Positions 17,169-25,781 of a DNA stretch of 64,000 nucleotides are shown here, piece after piece. Under the pieces are notes generated by a model that was given only the letters and a program-made list of their open reading frames with translations, did not search any database and had not been told where the DNA came from. Every line of letters starts with the position of its first letter. Positions within the stretch are counted from its first letter, which is position 1. Both the position numbers and the translations under genes were made by a program. This DNA is from VAZQ01 sp963816745 (GTDB lineage Bacteria > Pseudomonadota > Alphaproteobacteria > Rhizobiales > Xanthobacteraceae): NCBI GenBank assembly GCA_963816745.1, contig CAWFLQ010000011.1, forward strand, positions 124,001 through 188,000. Reading direction: 5' to 3'.

Positions 17169-18059
17169 ATGACGTTGACAAAGCGCCCGCGGCGAGGCTC
17201 ATCGCGCGCCATGCTCCGCGTCCTCTTCCCCCTCGCCTGCCTCGCGCTTCCGATTGCCTCCGCCGCCGCCATGGTCGGCGGGGCGCCCCCGGCGAACGAC
17301 GGCGCCGCGCGCGCGGTGGTCATGCTCACGGGCTCGCACGGCACCTTCTGCTCGGGCGTCGCGCTCGCGCGCGATCTGGTGCTCACCGCCGCACATTGCG
17401 TGCCGGCGGCCGCCACTTACAAGCTGATCGATCTGGATGACGCGCTGGCGAGCGAAGCGAGCGGCCAGCGCGGCGACCCTATAGTGCGCGCGCCGGACAC
17501 TCGCCCTGAACCGGGCTCGTCGGCGCGCGTGGCGCGGCAACCCGTTCTCAAGGACATCGCAAGCATCGCGCGGCATCCCGGATTCGACGCGAATGCGGCG
17601 CTGCGCCACCGCGTCACCGCCGATGTCGCGCTCCTCAAGCTCGCCGCGCCGATCAAGAACGTGCCCGCGATTCTCGCGCCGCCCGGCAATCCCGTCGCCG
17701 CCGGCGACCGTTTCGTGGTCGCGGGCTATGGCCTCACCGTGCGCGGCGACGGCAAGACCGGCGGCACCGTGCGCGCGGCGACGCTCGTCGCCACCGGCCA
17801 GCCGGGCACGCTGCAAATCAGGCTTGCCGATCCCGCGACCAAGGGCGAGCGCGCGGGGCTCGGCGCCTGCACCGGCGATTCCGGCGCGCCGGCGTTCCGC
17901 GACATCGGCGGCACGCTGGCGGTGATCGGCGTGGTGAGCTGGTCAACCGGCCCGGCGGCCACGGACGGTTGCGGCGGCCTCACGGGCGTGACGCCGCTCA
18001 CGCGCTACCACGGCTGGCTCCTGGAGCAGGCCGGCAAGATGGGAAGCCCGCTGCGGTAA
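17169..18059 (+). CDS. Secreted trypsin-fold serine protease 3
   Basis: 296 residues from ATG 17169. An internal ATG at 17211 gives a more typical signal peptide. The signal ends ASAAA, followed by MVGGAPPAND. The triad is His76, Asp152 and Ser238 (CTGDSGAP). It is longer than its paralogs because of an Arg/Pro-containing insert (about residues 88-125) between His and Asp. The S1-pocket base is Gly. It follows protease 2 by seven bases, which completes the array. No inhibitor or secretion gene is adjacent. Confidence 0.87.
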   Translation: MTLTKRPRRGSSRAMLRVLFPLACLALPIASAAAMVGGAPPANDGAARAVVMLTGSHGTFCSGVALARDLVLTAAHCVPAAATYKLIDLDDALASEASGQRGDPIVRAPDTRPEPGSSARVARQPVLKDIASIARHPGFDANAALRHRVTADVALLKLAAPIKNVPAILAPPGNPVAAGDRFVVAGYGLTVRGDGKTGGTVRAATLVATGQPGTLQIRLADPATKGERAGLGACTGDSGAPAFRDIGGTLAVIGVVSWSTGPAATDGCGGLTGVTPLTRYHGWLLEQAGKMGSPLR

Positions 18060-18132
18060 CCGCGGCGTAGAGCTCATACCAAGCGTGGCTTGCAAGCGGG
18101 ATGTGTGTGTCGCGGCGCTCCGGGTCGATGCG

Positions 18133-18772
18133 CTATTTCAACAACGGCCGAATGACATCCGCCATGCGGTCGGGTGGCGTGCCGGGCGGAAAAAAACCGA
18201 GATATTGCCCAGCCCGGTCCATCAGATAAATATAACCTGAATGGTCAATCGTATAGCGTTTCGTTATGGTCAATCGTATAGTCGTTCTCGTTCGTTGGGA
18301 CCTTGGCATAATAAACCTTGTAGGCGCGAGCAACCTGCTGGATCGAGCTTGCGTCGCCGGTCAATCCGATTAGCCGCGGATGAAAGAACGGCACATAGTT
18401 GGCCAGGTGTTGTGGCGTGTCTCGATCCGGATCGAGCGTGACGAAAACCGGCTGAACCCCTTCTCCGGAAGTCCCGAGCTGGTCGATCGCCAAGCCGATC
18501 GACTGCAGGTCGGTGGGACACACGTCCGGGCAAAAGGTAAAGCCGAAATAGAGGAGCAGCAGCTTGCCGCGGAAGTCCGTGTCGGTCCTAGGCGTGGCGG
18601 TGTGATCGACGAGTGCGAACGGCCCGCCGACCGGCTCGCAATTCCACATCAGCACGTCCATGAGGTCCGCAGCGGAGCGCTCCGGCTCCTGCTGTGCCCG
18701 CAGCGATGTCGCCGACAGGCACAGCAACAATGCGCCAAGAATGGCGAGCACACTCCGCGATCGCACGTTCAT
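18133..18772 (-). CDS. SCO1/SenC-family protein (disrupted by a 25-bp tandem duplication)
   Basis: Thioredoxin-fold copper chaperone or thiol reductase used in cytochrome oxidase CuA assembly. It has a signal peptide (ILGALLLCLSATSLRA), DFRGKLLLLYFGFTFCPDVC with the copper-binding CxxxC, FVTLDPDRDTP, and the distal His in YTIDHSGYIYLMD. A 25-bp duplication at 18241-18290 repeats the codons for YTIDH and shifts the frame, so two fragments (18245-18772 and 18133-18333) are read. Without it the protein would be about 200 residues. The start overlaps the stop of the upstream metallo-hydrolase (ATGA). Confidence 0.8.
18241..18292. repeat. 25-bp tandem duplication inside the SCO gene
   Basis: ATGGTCAATCGTATAG occurs at 18241-18256 and again at 18266-18281, followed by related CGTTTCGTT and TCGTTCTCGTT. 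The period is 25 bp, which breaks the reading frame. Confidence 0.85.
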
Positions 18773-20030
18773 GCGCCGAAGTTGATGCGGCTGCCGATGG
18801 TCGCCAGCACGAGCTTGTCGGGCATCTGTTCGCGCACCGCCTGGGCGAAATTGTTTCCGCTGCAGTGCATGGGAATGACCGCGTCGGGTTCAGCTTCTTG
18901 ATCTCGGCAGATATTAAAATCGGGTTCCAGCTTCTTGATCTCGGTCACGACCTGATTGAGATAGTCAGATGGCGCCGGCCCCAGATGGAAACCGCCCATG
19001 ATGGCATGAACTTTCTGTACGCCCGAGACTTCCTGTGCCTGCCGCACCGAGTTGACGATGCCGACGTGGCCGCACGAGCTGATCACGATCAGGCCACGAT
19101 CCTTCAGATTGAAACAAGTCGCGTGTTCATGCACATGCTCGTCCGGCATGATCTTGCCTTGCAGCTCCGCCGCGGTGAAATGGCTCATGTCGCAGCCGAG
19201 GCCGTTCTTCACCCCGAATTCGACCAAAGTGTTCGGCAGCACTTTTTCGATGCCGTTGCGTTTGATCTGTCCAGTTGTGAAGGCTTGGTTGTCGATGACC
19301 GTCGGCGTCGGGGCAAGAACCAGCTTGACACGATGCGCGGCAATTTCGCGGCGATCGAGGACGCCACGATCGGTGAAGGGACCCGGCATGGTCCCGGCAT
19401 GTCGATGACAGAAATTGTCCTCTCCGCCGCAATACAATGTGAGATCGGCCGGCAACAGGTCGCGTTTCTTTTCCAAGAAGCCAATGAGGCCGCCCCAGTG
19501 ATCATTATGCCCGTGGCTAAGGATAAGAGTGTGATCTGCGGATCCACTCCCATCAGCTCCATATTGGTGATCAGCGCTCTGGCGTGTGGCCGAAGTCAAG
19601 CAGGAGGGTCCGGACGTCGGCGCCACGCTGAGTGTCGAGCCACAGCGAGGATCTTGCGAGGATCCACTCCCATCAGCTCCATATTGGTGATCAGCGCTTC
19701 TGGCGTGTGGCCGAAGTCAAGCAGGAGGGTCCGGACGTCGGCGCCACGCTGAGTGTCGAGCCACAGCGAGAGGCCCCATTGGGCGTGGAATGGCCGCCTG
19801 AAATCGGAGGACCGCCCGACGTCCACCGTCACGCCCTTGACCGTTTGTGGGCGAGAAAAGAGGTCGAACGCCCCGTCCACAAGAACGCGCACGGTGAGCT
19901 TGTCCACGACCGGAACATCGATCGACGCTGCGTTTGCGATTTCCAGGCACGAAAAGCCGCCGCCCGCCGCGGCACCAGCGAGAGCTGCCGAAGCTTTCAA
20001 GAAATCCCGTCGCCCTAAGCTGCCAGCCAT
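18769..20030 (-). CDS. Tat-exported metallo-beta-lactamase-fold hydrolase (internally duplicated)
   Basis: The ATG at 20030 starts a twin-arginine signal (GRRDFLKASAALAGAAAGGG). The zinc motif HGHNDH lies in LILSHGHNDHWGG, with later metal ligands in IVISSCGHVGIVN and IPMHCSG. The coding sequence contains a roughly 120-bp direct duplication (19540-19770) that repeats RTLLLDFGHTPE and breaks the frame, and a smaller one at 18884-18944 that adds about 12 residues in frame. Removing both gives one ordinary protein. It is transcribed with SCO1 (ATGA overlap). The substrate is unknown. Confidence 0.75.
18884..18944. repeat. Short direct duplication in the metallo-hydrolase gene
   Basis: TCGGGTTCAGCTTCTTGATC (18884 on) recurs at 18920 with one extra C. 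The offset is 36-37 bp and the one-base loss in one copy keeps the gene in frame, inserting about 12 residues. Confidence 0.8.
19540..19770. repeat. Direct duplication of about 110 bp in the metallo-hydrolase gene
   Basis: 19540-19649 recurs at 19660-19770 with a single-base difference (GCGCTCTGG against GCGCTTCTGG). The two copies are separated by a ten-base spacer. This splits the coding frame into an N-terminal and a C-terminal part. Confidence 0.9.
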
Positions 20031-20038
20031 GTGAGCCT

Positions 20039-20070
20039 CCCATTGCGGAACAGCCCCCCATCGCGGAACA
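20039..20070. repeat. 14-bp direct repeat upstream of the metallo-hydrolase start
   Basis: CCCATTGCGGAACA at 20039 and CCCATCGCGGAACA at 20057, 18 bp apart, immediately upstream of the ATG at 20030. It is the fourth local duplication in this locus. Confidence 0.7.
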
Positions 20071-20219
20071 TGAGCCGCTGCAGTGGCGGCATTGTCCGTG
20101 GCAGCTCAAGTTTACACCCTTCGGCGAGGCTTAAATAGCGCTTAGTTCCGCTACATCGGCCCTTCTCGGACCTGGCAAGATGTTTGCTCCAGGGCGCTAT
20201 CGGGGCACCAGCCGTGACA

Positions 20220-20873
20220 TCAATTCGTCCGGACCGAGGCCGCGATGGCGCGCAGATCGGCAGCCACCGAGGGATACTTCGCCGCCAACTCGTCGAGCTT
20301 GCCGATCTCGACGTCGGCCGGCACCACCCCCGGCCACTCCGTGCTCGCACCGAGAAACCATCGCCGCTGCCCGATCAGGCGCGCGGTGTGGAACGTATTG
20401 CCGGGGATCAGGAGCTGCACGCGCTGGCCGCTGCGCAGGTCCGGCCCGACGACGACACGTTCGGTGCTGCCGTTGCCGTGCAACATGAAGACCTCGAGCG
20501 GATCGCCGAGATAGTAGTGATAGAGCTGGTCGTTGCGGATGCGATGGAGCCGCACCGGCGCGGTCGGGGTCACCATGAAGTAGAGCGCGGAGCCCATCGG
20601 CCGCCCGTCGGCGAACGGCGCCGGCAGACCTCCCGGCGCGATCTGCTGCTTGCTCAAATAGGTGATCCGCACGAAGCCGCAGGTGGCATTCGGTTCGAGC
20701 TGCAGCAGGGCACGGATCTCGTCGGCGGTCAGGTCAGCGGCCATTCGCGGATCCTTCGGTTGTGCGGTGGTTTGCGCATTGGCAGCGACCGCCGGCGTCA
20801 GCGCCGCAGCGCCTGCGGCTGTCGCTATCTTGAGGAACCTGCGGCGAGCCAGCGAATGGTCACGTTTCGACAT
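20220..20873 (-). CDS. Tat-exported cupin, DUF985 (Cupin_5) family
   Basis: About 217 residues. The ATG at 20873 precedes a twin-arginine signal (ARRRFLKIATAAGAAAL). The body has the Cupin_5 order: EIRALLQLEPN, ITYLSKQQIAPG, SALYFMVTP, HRIRNDQLYHYYLGDPLEVF, VVGPDLRSGQRVQLLIPGNT and WFLGASTEWPG. Most known members are cytosolic, so Tat export is unusual. It is likely a sugar- or metal-binding barrel whose function is unassigned. It lies 190 bp upstream of the metallo-hydrolase, same strand. Confidence 0.8.
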   Translation of the reverse strand: MSKRDHSLARRRFLKIATAAGAAALTPAVAANAQTTAQPKDPRMAADLTADEIRALLQLEPNATCGFVRITYLSKQQIAPGGLPAPFADGRPMGSALYFMVTPTAPVRLHRIRNDQLYHYYLGDPLEVFMLHGNGSTERVVVGPDLRSGQRVQLLIPGNTFHTARLIGQRRWFLGASTEWPGVVPADVEIGKLDELAAKYPSVAADLRAIAASVRTN

Positions 20874-21056
20874 GGTGGCTCCTGCCGACGCGTCCAAAAC
20901 CCGCGGGATCGAGTGGAATTCGCTCGGTGGATTCTCGCCCCGCAGACGACGGCCGTCAAGCCGACGGCTGCTTCGCAGCCTCGCCTATAAATGCAATGAT
21001 GTCATCGGCGCCAAGCTAAGAGCAGCGCCCGAAAAAAATATCGAGGGAGGCATTGC

Positions 21057-22049
21057 ATGCGCAAGACCAGGCGTTTGGAACGGATCTTTGCAATCGGCTT
21101 TGCAGCGATAGCAATTTTGGCACCGACCAAGGGCGGGGCTCAGGACTATCCGACACGCCCGATCACGATGATCGTACCCTATGCCGCGGCCGGCCTATTC
21201 GACGTGCTGGCACGCATTCTGGCCGAGCACATGCGCAAGACGCTCGGGCAGTCGGTCGTGATCGAAAACATCGGCGGCGCCAGCGGCAGCATCGCCGCCG
21301 GGCGGGTCGCGCGCGCGCAGCCGGACGGCTACACGATCGGCATCGGCTCCGGCGATCAGTTCGTCGTCAATGCCGCGATCTACCCGCTCCAATACGACGT
21401 GGTGAAGGATTTCGAGCCGGTCGCGCTGCTGATGAACGGCCCACTTCTCATTGCGGGCAGGAACGCGGTTCCGGCGAACAATCTGAAGGAGCTGGTCGCA
21501 TGGCTGAAGGCCAATCACGCCACGGTCGCGTTCGGTCACAATGGCTCCGGTGGCGTGCTGCACCTGTGTGGCCTCGCGTTGCAACGCGTCGCCGGCGCGA
21601 GTTGGCCGTTCATACCCTATCGCGGCGCCGCCCCGGCGTTGCAGGACATGATCGGCGGACGGCTCGATGTGATGTGCCCGTCACCGGCCAGCTCACTGGC
21701 CATGGTGCGCGACGGCCTGCTGCGGGGATACGCCGTCACCGGCAGCACGCGCCTGGCCTCCGCCCCGAACGTCGCGACGGTGGACGAGGCGGGACTTGCG
21801 GAGTTGCAGATTTCCGTCTGGGGCGGGATGTTCGCGCCGAAGGGGACGCCCAAGACCGTGATCGACAAGCTGAACGCCGCCCTGGTGGAGGCGCTGGCCG
21901 ACCCCGCCGTGCGGCAGAGATTCGCGGACCTCGGGCAAGAGATTTTCCCGCGCGCGCGACAGACGCCGGACGCGCTCGCAGCGCTGCAAAAAGCTGAAAT
22001 CGAGAAGTGGTGGCCGATCATAAAAGCCGCGAACGTCAAGGCGGATTGA
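21057..22049 (+). CDS. Bug/TctC-family periplasmic solute receptor
   Basis: 330 residues. A signal peptide is followed by YPTRPITMIVPYAAAGLFDV, the invariant Bug opening, then VVIENIGGASGSIAAG, YDVVKDFEPVALL and FAPKGTPKTVIDKLNAAL. Bug proteins bind carboxylates, amides or aromatic acids for tripartite tricarboxylate transporters. No TctA or TctB gene is adjacent, so this is an orphan receptor, which is common in this bacterial group. A good SD (GAGGGAGG) precedes the ATG. Confidence 0.9.
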   Translation: MRKTRRLERIFAIGFAAIAILAPTKGGAQDYPTRPITMIVPYAAAGLFDVLARILAEHMRKTLGQSVVIENIGGASGSIAAGRVARAQPDGYTIGIGSGDQFVVNAAIYPLQYDVVKDFEPVALLMNGPLLIAGRNAVPANNLKELVAWLKANHATVAFGHNGSGGVLHLCGLALQRVAGASWPFIPYRGAAPALQDMIGGRLDVMCPSPASSLAMVRDGLLRGYAVTGSTRLASAPNVATVDEAGLAELQISVWGGMFAPKGTPKTVIDKLNAALVEALADPAVRQRFADLGQEIFPRARQTPDALAALQKAEIEKWWPIIKAANVKAD

Positions 22050-22142
22050 CTCGCATGCCGCAAGGCGGCTTGCCGCGGGGGTGCGCCCGCGGCAAGCTGA
22101 AAGCTCGGACGCTCACACCCCACCACCGAGAGGAAGAACCGC

Positions 22143-23136
22143 ATGGGCCAGCTCGTCGACGGCAAGTGGATGACCGGCGAGGTCCTGCGCCAGCACGACG
22201 AGAAGGGTGTCTACTTCAAGCGCCCCGCGGTCTTCCGGCACCGCGTCACCGCGGACGGCGCCTCCGGCTTTCCGGCCGAGCCCGGCCGCTACCATCTCTA
22301 TTGCGCGGTCGCCTGCCCGTGGGCGCACCGCGCGGTGCTGTTTCGCGTGCTCAAGCAGCTCACGCCGCACATTACTCTTTGGAACACCTTCCAGGAGGTG
22401 GACGGCGAAGGCTGGTCGTTCGGCCCGGAAGGACACAACGTGCCGGGAACCGACCGGCGGGTGCGCCGGCTGCACGAGCTCTACACCATCGCCGACCCCG
22501 CCTGCACGACGCGGGTCACCGTTCCCACCTTGTGGGACGCACAGACGCGCCAGGTGGTCAACAACGAGTTCCTCAGAGATCATCCGCATGTTCAACTCCG
22601 AGTTCGCGGCCATCGGCGGGCCGACGCCGGACTACTATCCCGAGCACCTGCGCGACGTGATCGAGGAGACCAACGCCTTCGTGCTGCGGGGCGTCAACAA
22701 CGCCGTCAACGGCTGCGGCTATTCGATCAGCCAGGAGGCCTACGACGAGCAGGTCGCGCTGCTGTTCGCGACCCTCGACGCCCTGGAGGAACGGCTCGCT
22801 CGCCAACGCTATCTGTGCGGCGACGTGCAGACCGAGGCCGATTGGCGGCTGTTTCCGAGCCTGGTGCGCTTCGACGCCGTCTACTACGTCGCCTACAAGT
22901 GCAATCTGCGGCGGCTCGAGGACTATCCCAATCTGTCGAATTACCTGCGCGAGCTCTACCAGACGCCCGGCATCGCCGCGGCCTGCGACATCGCCGGCAT
23001 GAAACGCGGCGTCTACAGCAAGGCCGGCCCGGTCGGCGCCAACGGCATCGTGCCGGTCGGTCCGACCGTCAACCACCGCCGACCGCACGATCGCCAGCGC
23101 TTCGCGAGCCATGAGCGCGTCTATGCGCGTCTTTAG
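22143..23136 (+). CDS. Glutathionyl-hydroquinone reductase (one frameshift)
   Basis: Omega/Xi-class glutathione transferase of the YqjG/ECM4 family, which reduces glutathionyl-hydroquinones. It has YHLYCAVACPWAHRAVLFR with the catalytic Cys, TRVTVPTLWD, then NNESSEIIRMFNSEF, which is recovered if the extra T near 22569 is removed. The C-terminal helical domain (TEADWRLFPSLVRFDAVYY) and a tail (ANGIVPVGPTV) follow. About 330 residues, cytosolic. Confidence 0.87.
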
Positions 23137-23182
23137 TACCCAATCACCTACGTTTCGCTCGAATCAACGCGAGGACTAGCCA

Positions 23183-24028
23183 ATGAACCGCACCATCCGC
23201 CTGCAAAGCGACAGCAACGCCCACGACCGCCCCTGGCGGGTCGCGGTCGAGCAAGGTTTCTTTGCCGACGAAGGCCTCGATGTCGTCTACCACGAGGACA
23301 ATCCCAAGGGCACCGACGGGCGCGTCAAGGATTTCGCCCACCGCTGGAAGGAGTCGCAGCTGCAAGAAGGCGCGCTCGAGGTCTATCCGGTGTGCGAATG
23401 GGGCGCGATCGAGCGCGTGCAGCAACTCGGCAAGGGCAAGATCATCGGGCTCGACACCACCGTGCGCACCGGCGCCATCATGGTGAGGAAGGAATCACCC
23501 GTGCAGGCGCTGGCCGACCTGCGCAACGTGGCGATCGCCGTCACCTGGCACGCCGGCACGTTCTATGCCGCGATCGAGGCCATGGAAGCGGCCGGCGTTC
23601 CCTTCGGCGAGATCAAGCTCGAGCACGCGACCGACCGGCTGGATGCCCTGCTCAGCGGACGCAACGAGGCCGCGGCCCTGATGGAGCCGCTGGTGAGCCG
23701 CGCCGCCGAAGCCGGCTGCCGCAAGATCGCCGACCTGCGCTGGCGCGGCGGCATCGTCGCCGGCGAGGACGTGGACGAGGAGACGGCGGGGAAACTTCGG
23801 CGCGCGCTCAACCGCGCGATCGAATGGCTCGCCGAGAACGAGGAGCGCTCGCGCGCGGAGCTGCTGCGCGACCTGAAGCCCGAGCTGCGCAAGGACGGCC
23901 TCCTCCCCGAGCTGACCGGCGTGCAGAGCTATCAGTCGGCCGAGTTCAAGGAGAAGGTCGATTGGATGGTGACGCGCGGCTTCCTCGCGGAAGCGCCGGC
24001 CTACGAGGACATCGTGCGGAGCAAGTAG
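23183..24028 (+). CDS. NMT1/SsuA-like binding protein without signal peptide
   Basis: 281 residues. The start MNRTIRLQSDSNAHDRP runs straight into VAVEQGFFADEGLDVVYHED, typical of periplasmic nitrate/taurine-type receptors (NMT1 fold), followed by WHAGTFYAAIEAMEAAG. No export signal is present, so it may be cytoplasmic, like THI5/NMT1-related enzymes, or use a cryptic route. No ABC permease or ATPase is adjacent. Ligand unknown. Confidence 0.75.
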   Translation: MNRTIRLQSDSNAHDRPWRVAVEQGFFADEGLDVVYHEDNPKGTDGRVKDFAHRWKESQLQEGALEVYPVCEWGAIERVQQLGKGKIIGLDTTVRTGAIMVRKESPVQALADLRNVAIAVTWHAGTFYAAIEAMEAAGVPFGEIKLEHATDRLDALLSGRNEAAALMEPLVSRAAEAGCRKIADLRWRGGIVAGEDVDEETAGKLRRALNRAIEWLAENEERSRAELLRDLKPELRKDGLLPELTGVQSYQSAEFKEKVDWMVTRGFLAEAPAYEDIVRSK

Positions 24029-24032
24029 CGGT

Positions 24033-25604
24033 TCATTCCGCCGGCGCGGGCGGCGCCTCCGGAGCGAGCGGCGGCGCCTTGACCGCCGGTCCGCGCAGCG
24101 GACGCTCCTCCATCCACAGCACCGCGATGAGCGCCACGATCAGGAAGACCACCGCCGCCACGAACACGAGGCGGAATACCGCAGCCATGTCAACGCCGTT
24201 GGCGCCGGCGGTTGCGACCAGAAGCTCCACGCCGGTGCCACGCTCCGGCGTCGCGCCCAGACCGGTGAGCAGGATCGCGCCCATGATCGCGACCGCGAGC
24301 GTGCTCGCGAGCGCGCGGAAGAAATTCATCGCGCCGGTGGCGGTGCCGACCTGGTGCGCCGGCACGGCGTTCTGGATCGAGACGGTCGCCACCGGGTAGA
24401 CGGTTCCGACGCCGAAGCCGACGAGCGTGAGGACGACCACCACGCCCCACAGCGGCATGGCGGGCCAGATCGCGAGCGCGGTGACGCTCGCGATTGCGAT
24501 GATCGCACCACCGATCGCCGATACCTTGTAGCGGCGCAGATACATCATCGAACGGCCGGACAGCATCGATCCCGGCGTCGTCATCACCACGATCGGGATG
24601 AGCGCGAGGCCGGCCCCGGTCGCCGAGAGCTTATGCACGACCTGGAAGTAGAGCGGCATATAGACGGTGAGCCCGAGCACGGCGCCCATCGTCCAGGAGG
24701 TTGCGGCGGTGCCGGCGCGCATGACCGGATTTTGCAACACGGTGAGCGGCAGGAAAGGCTCGGGCGCTCGCTTGAGCCACCACGTAAAGACGACGCCCAG
24801 CATCAGCGAGCCCGCGACCAGCGTCAGGATCGTCGGCGACAGCCAGGGAATGCGAACGCCCCCCGACGTGAGCGCGATCAGGAACAGCGTCGCGGCCGCG
24901 ATCATCAGCGCGGCGCCGACGATGTCGAGCTGGTGCGGCCGCTCGTGGCGCGGCAGGCGCTTCATGGCGTGGTAGGTCAGCAGCGCGGCAACGACCCCGA
25001 ACGGCACGTTGAGCCAGAAGATCACCGACCAATGCAGGTGGTCGGCGATGATGCCGCCGAGCGCGGGGCCGGCAACCCCGGCCACGATCCAGGAGGTGCC
25101 CATATAGGCCTGATAACGGCCGCGCTCGCGCGGCGTGATCATGTCGGCGATGGTGGTCTGCGTGAGCGGCACGATGCCGCCGCCGCCAATCCCCTGCAAT
25201 GTGCGACCGGCGATGAGCGTTGCCATGTCGGGCGCGACCGCACACAGCAGCGAGCCCGCGATGAACAGGCCGATCGCCGCGAGCATCATGACGCGTCGGC
25301 CATGGATGTCGGAGAGCTTGCCGTAGAGCGGCGACACCACGGTCGAGGACAGCAGATAGGCGATGATGACCCAGGACAGGTTCTCGAAGTCGCCGAAGTC
25401 GCGGCCGATGGTCGGGAGCGCCGTGGCGACGATAGTCTGATTGAGGGCGGACAGGAACATGCCCAGCATCAGGCCGTAGAAGATATTGCGCACATCCGCC
25501 TTGCTCAGCGGCGCATGCGATGCCGGGTCGGTAAACTCGGGCTCGGTGAACTCGGGTTCGGTAGACTTGGAGCGTTTGCTGGGCTTGCGGCTCGAATATT
25601 TCAT
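24033..25604 (-). CDS. DHA2-family MFS multidrug exporter
   Basis: 523 residues with about 14 membrane spans, the EmrB/QacA (DHA2) arrangement. Signature pieces are LNQTIVATALPTIGRDFGD in span 1, GKLSDIHGRRVMML in loop 2-3, and GRTLQGIGGGGIVPLTQT with the motif C-like WIVAGVAGPALGGIIADHL. The N-terminus is a Lys/Ser-rich cytoplasmic tail with a small TEPEFTEPEF repeat. No regulator or membrane-fusion protein is adjacent. A paralog lies directly upstream. Confidence 0.9.
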   Translation of the reverse strand: MKYSSRKPSKRSKSTEPEFTEPEFTDPASHAPLSKADVRNIFYGLMLGMFLSALNQTIVATALPTIGRDFGDFENLSWVIIAYLLSSTVVSPLYGKLSDIHGRRVMMLAAIGLFIAGSLLCAVAPDMATLIAGRTLQGIGGGGIVPLTQTTIADMITPRERGRYQAYMGTSWIVAGVAGPALGGIIADHLHWSVIFWLNVPFGVVAALLTYHAMKRLPRHERPHQLDIVGAALMIAAATLFLIALTSGGVRIPWLSPTILTLVAGSLMLGVVFTWWLKRAPEPFLPLTVLQNPVMRAGTAATSWTMGAVLGLTVYMPLYFQVVHKLSATGAGLALIPIVVMTTPGSMLSGRSMMYLRRYKVSAIGGAIIAIASVTALAIWPAMPLWGVVVVLTLVGFGVGTVYPVATVSIQNAVPAHQVGTATGAMNFFRALASTLAVAIMGAILLTGLGATPERGTGVELLVATAGANGVDMAAVFRLVFVAAVVFLIVALIAVLWMEERPLRGPAVKAPPLAPEAPPAPAE

Positions 25605-25781
25605 TCGCTGTCAAATTGAGTCAGTGGACCAATCCTATCGGTGCAGACGTTCGGTCTATTGTCCCCCGCTTTACGCTGCGTTTACGTCTTCTCCCCCAGC
25701 CGCTTCGATCGATATCGCGCGGCCGGCGCCGGGCGCAATGGGCCCGCGCACAGGGCAGCTATGAGCGCGCGCGAAACCTGT

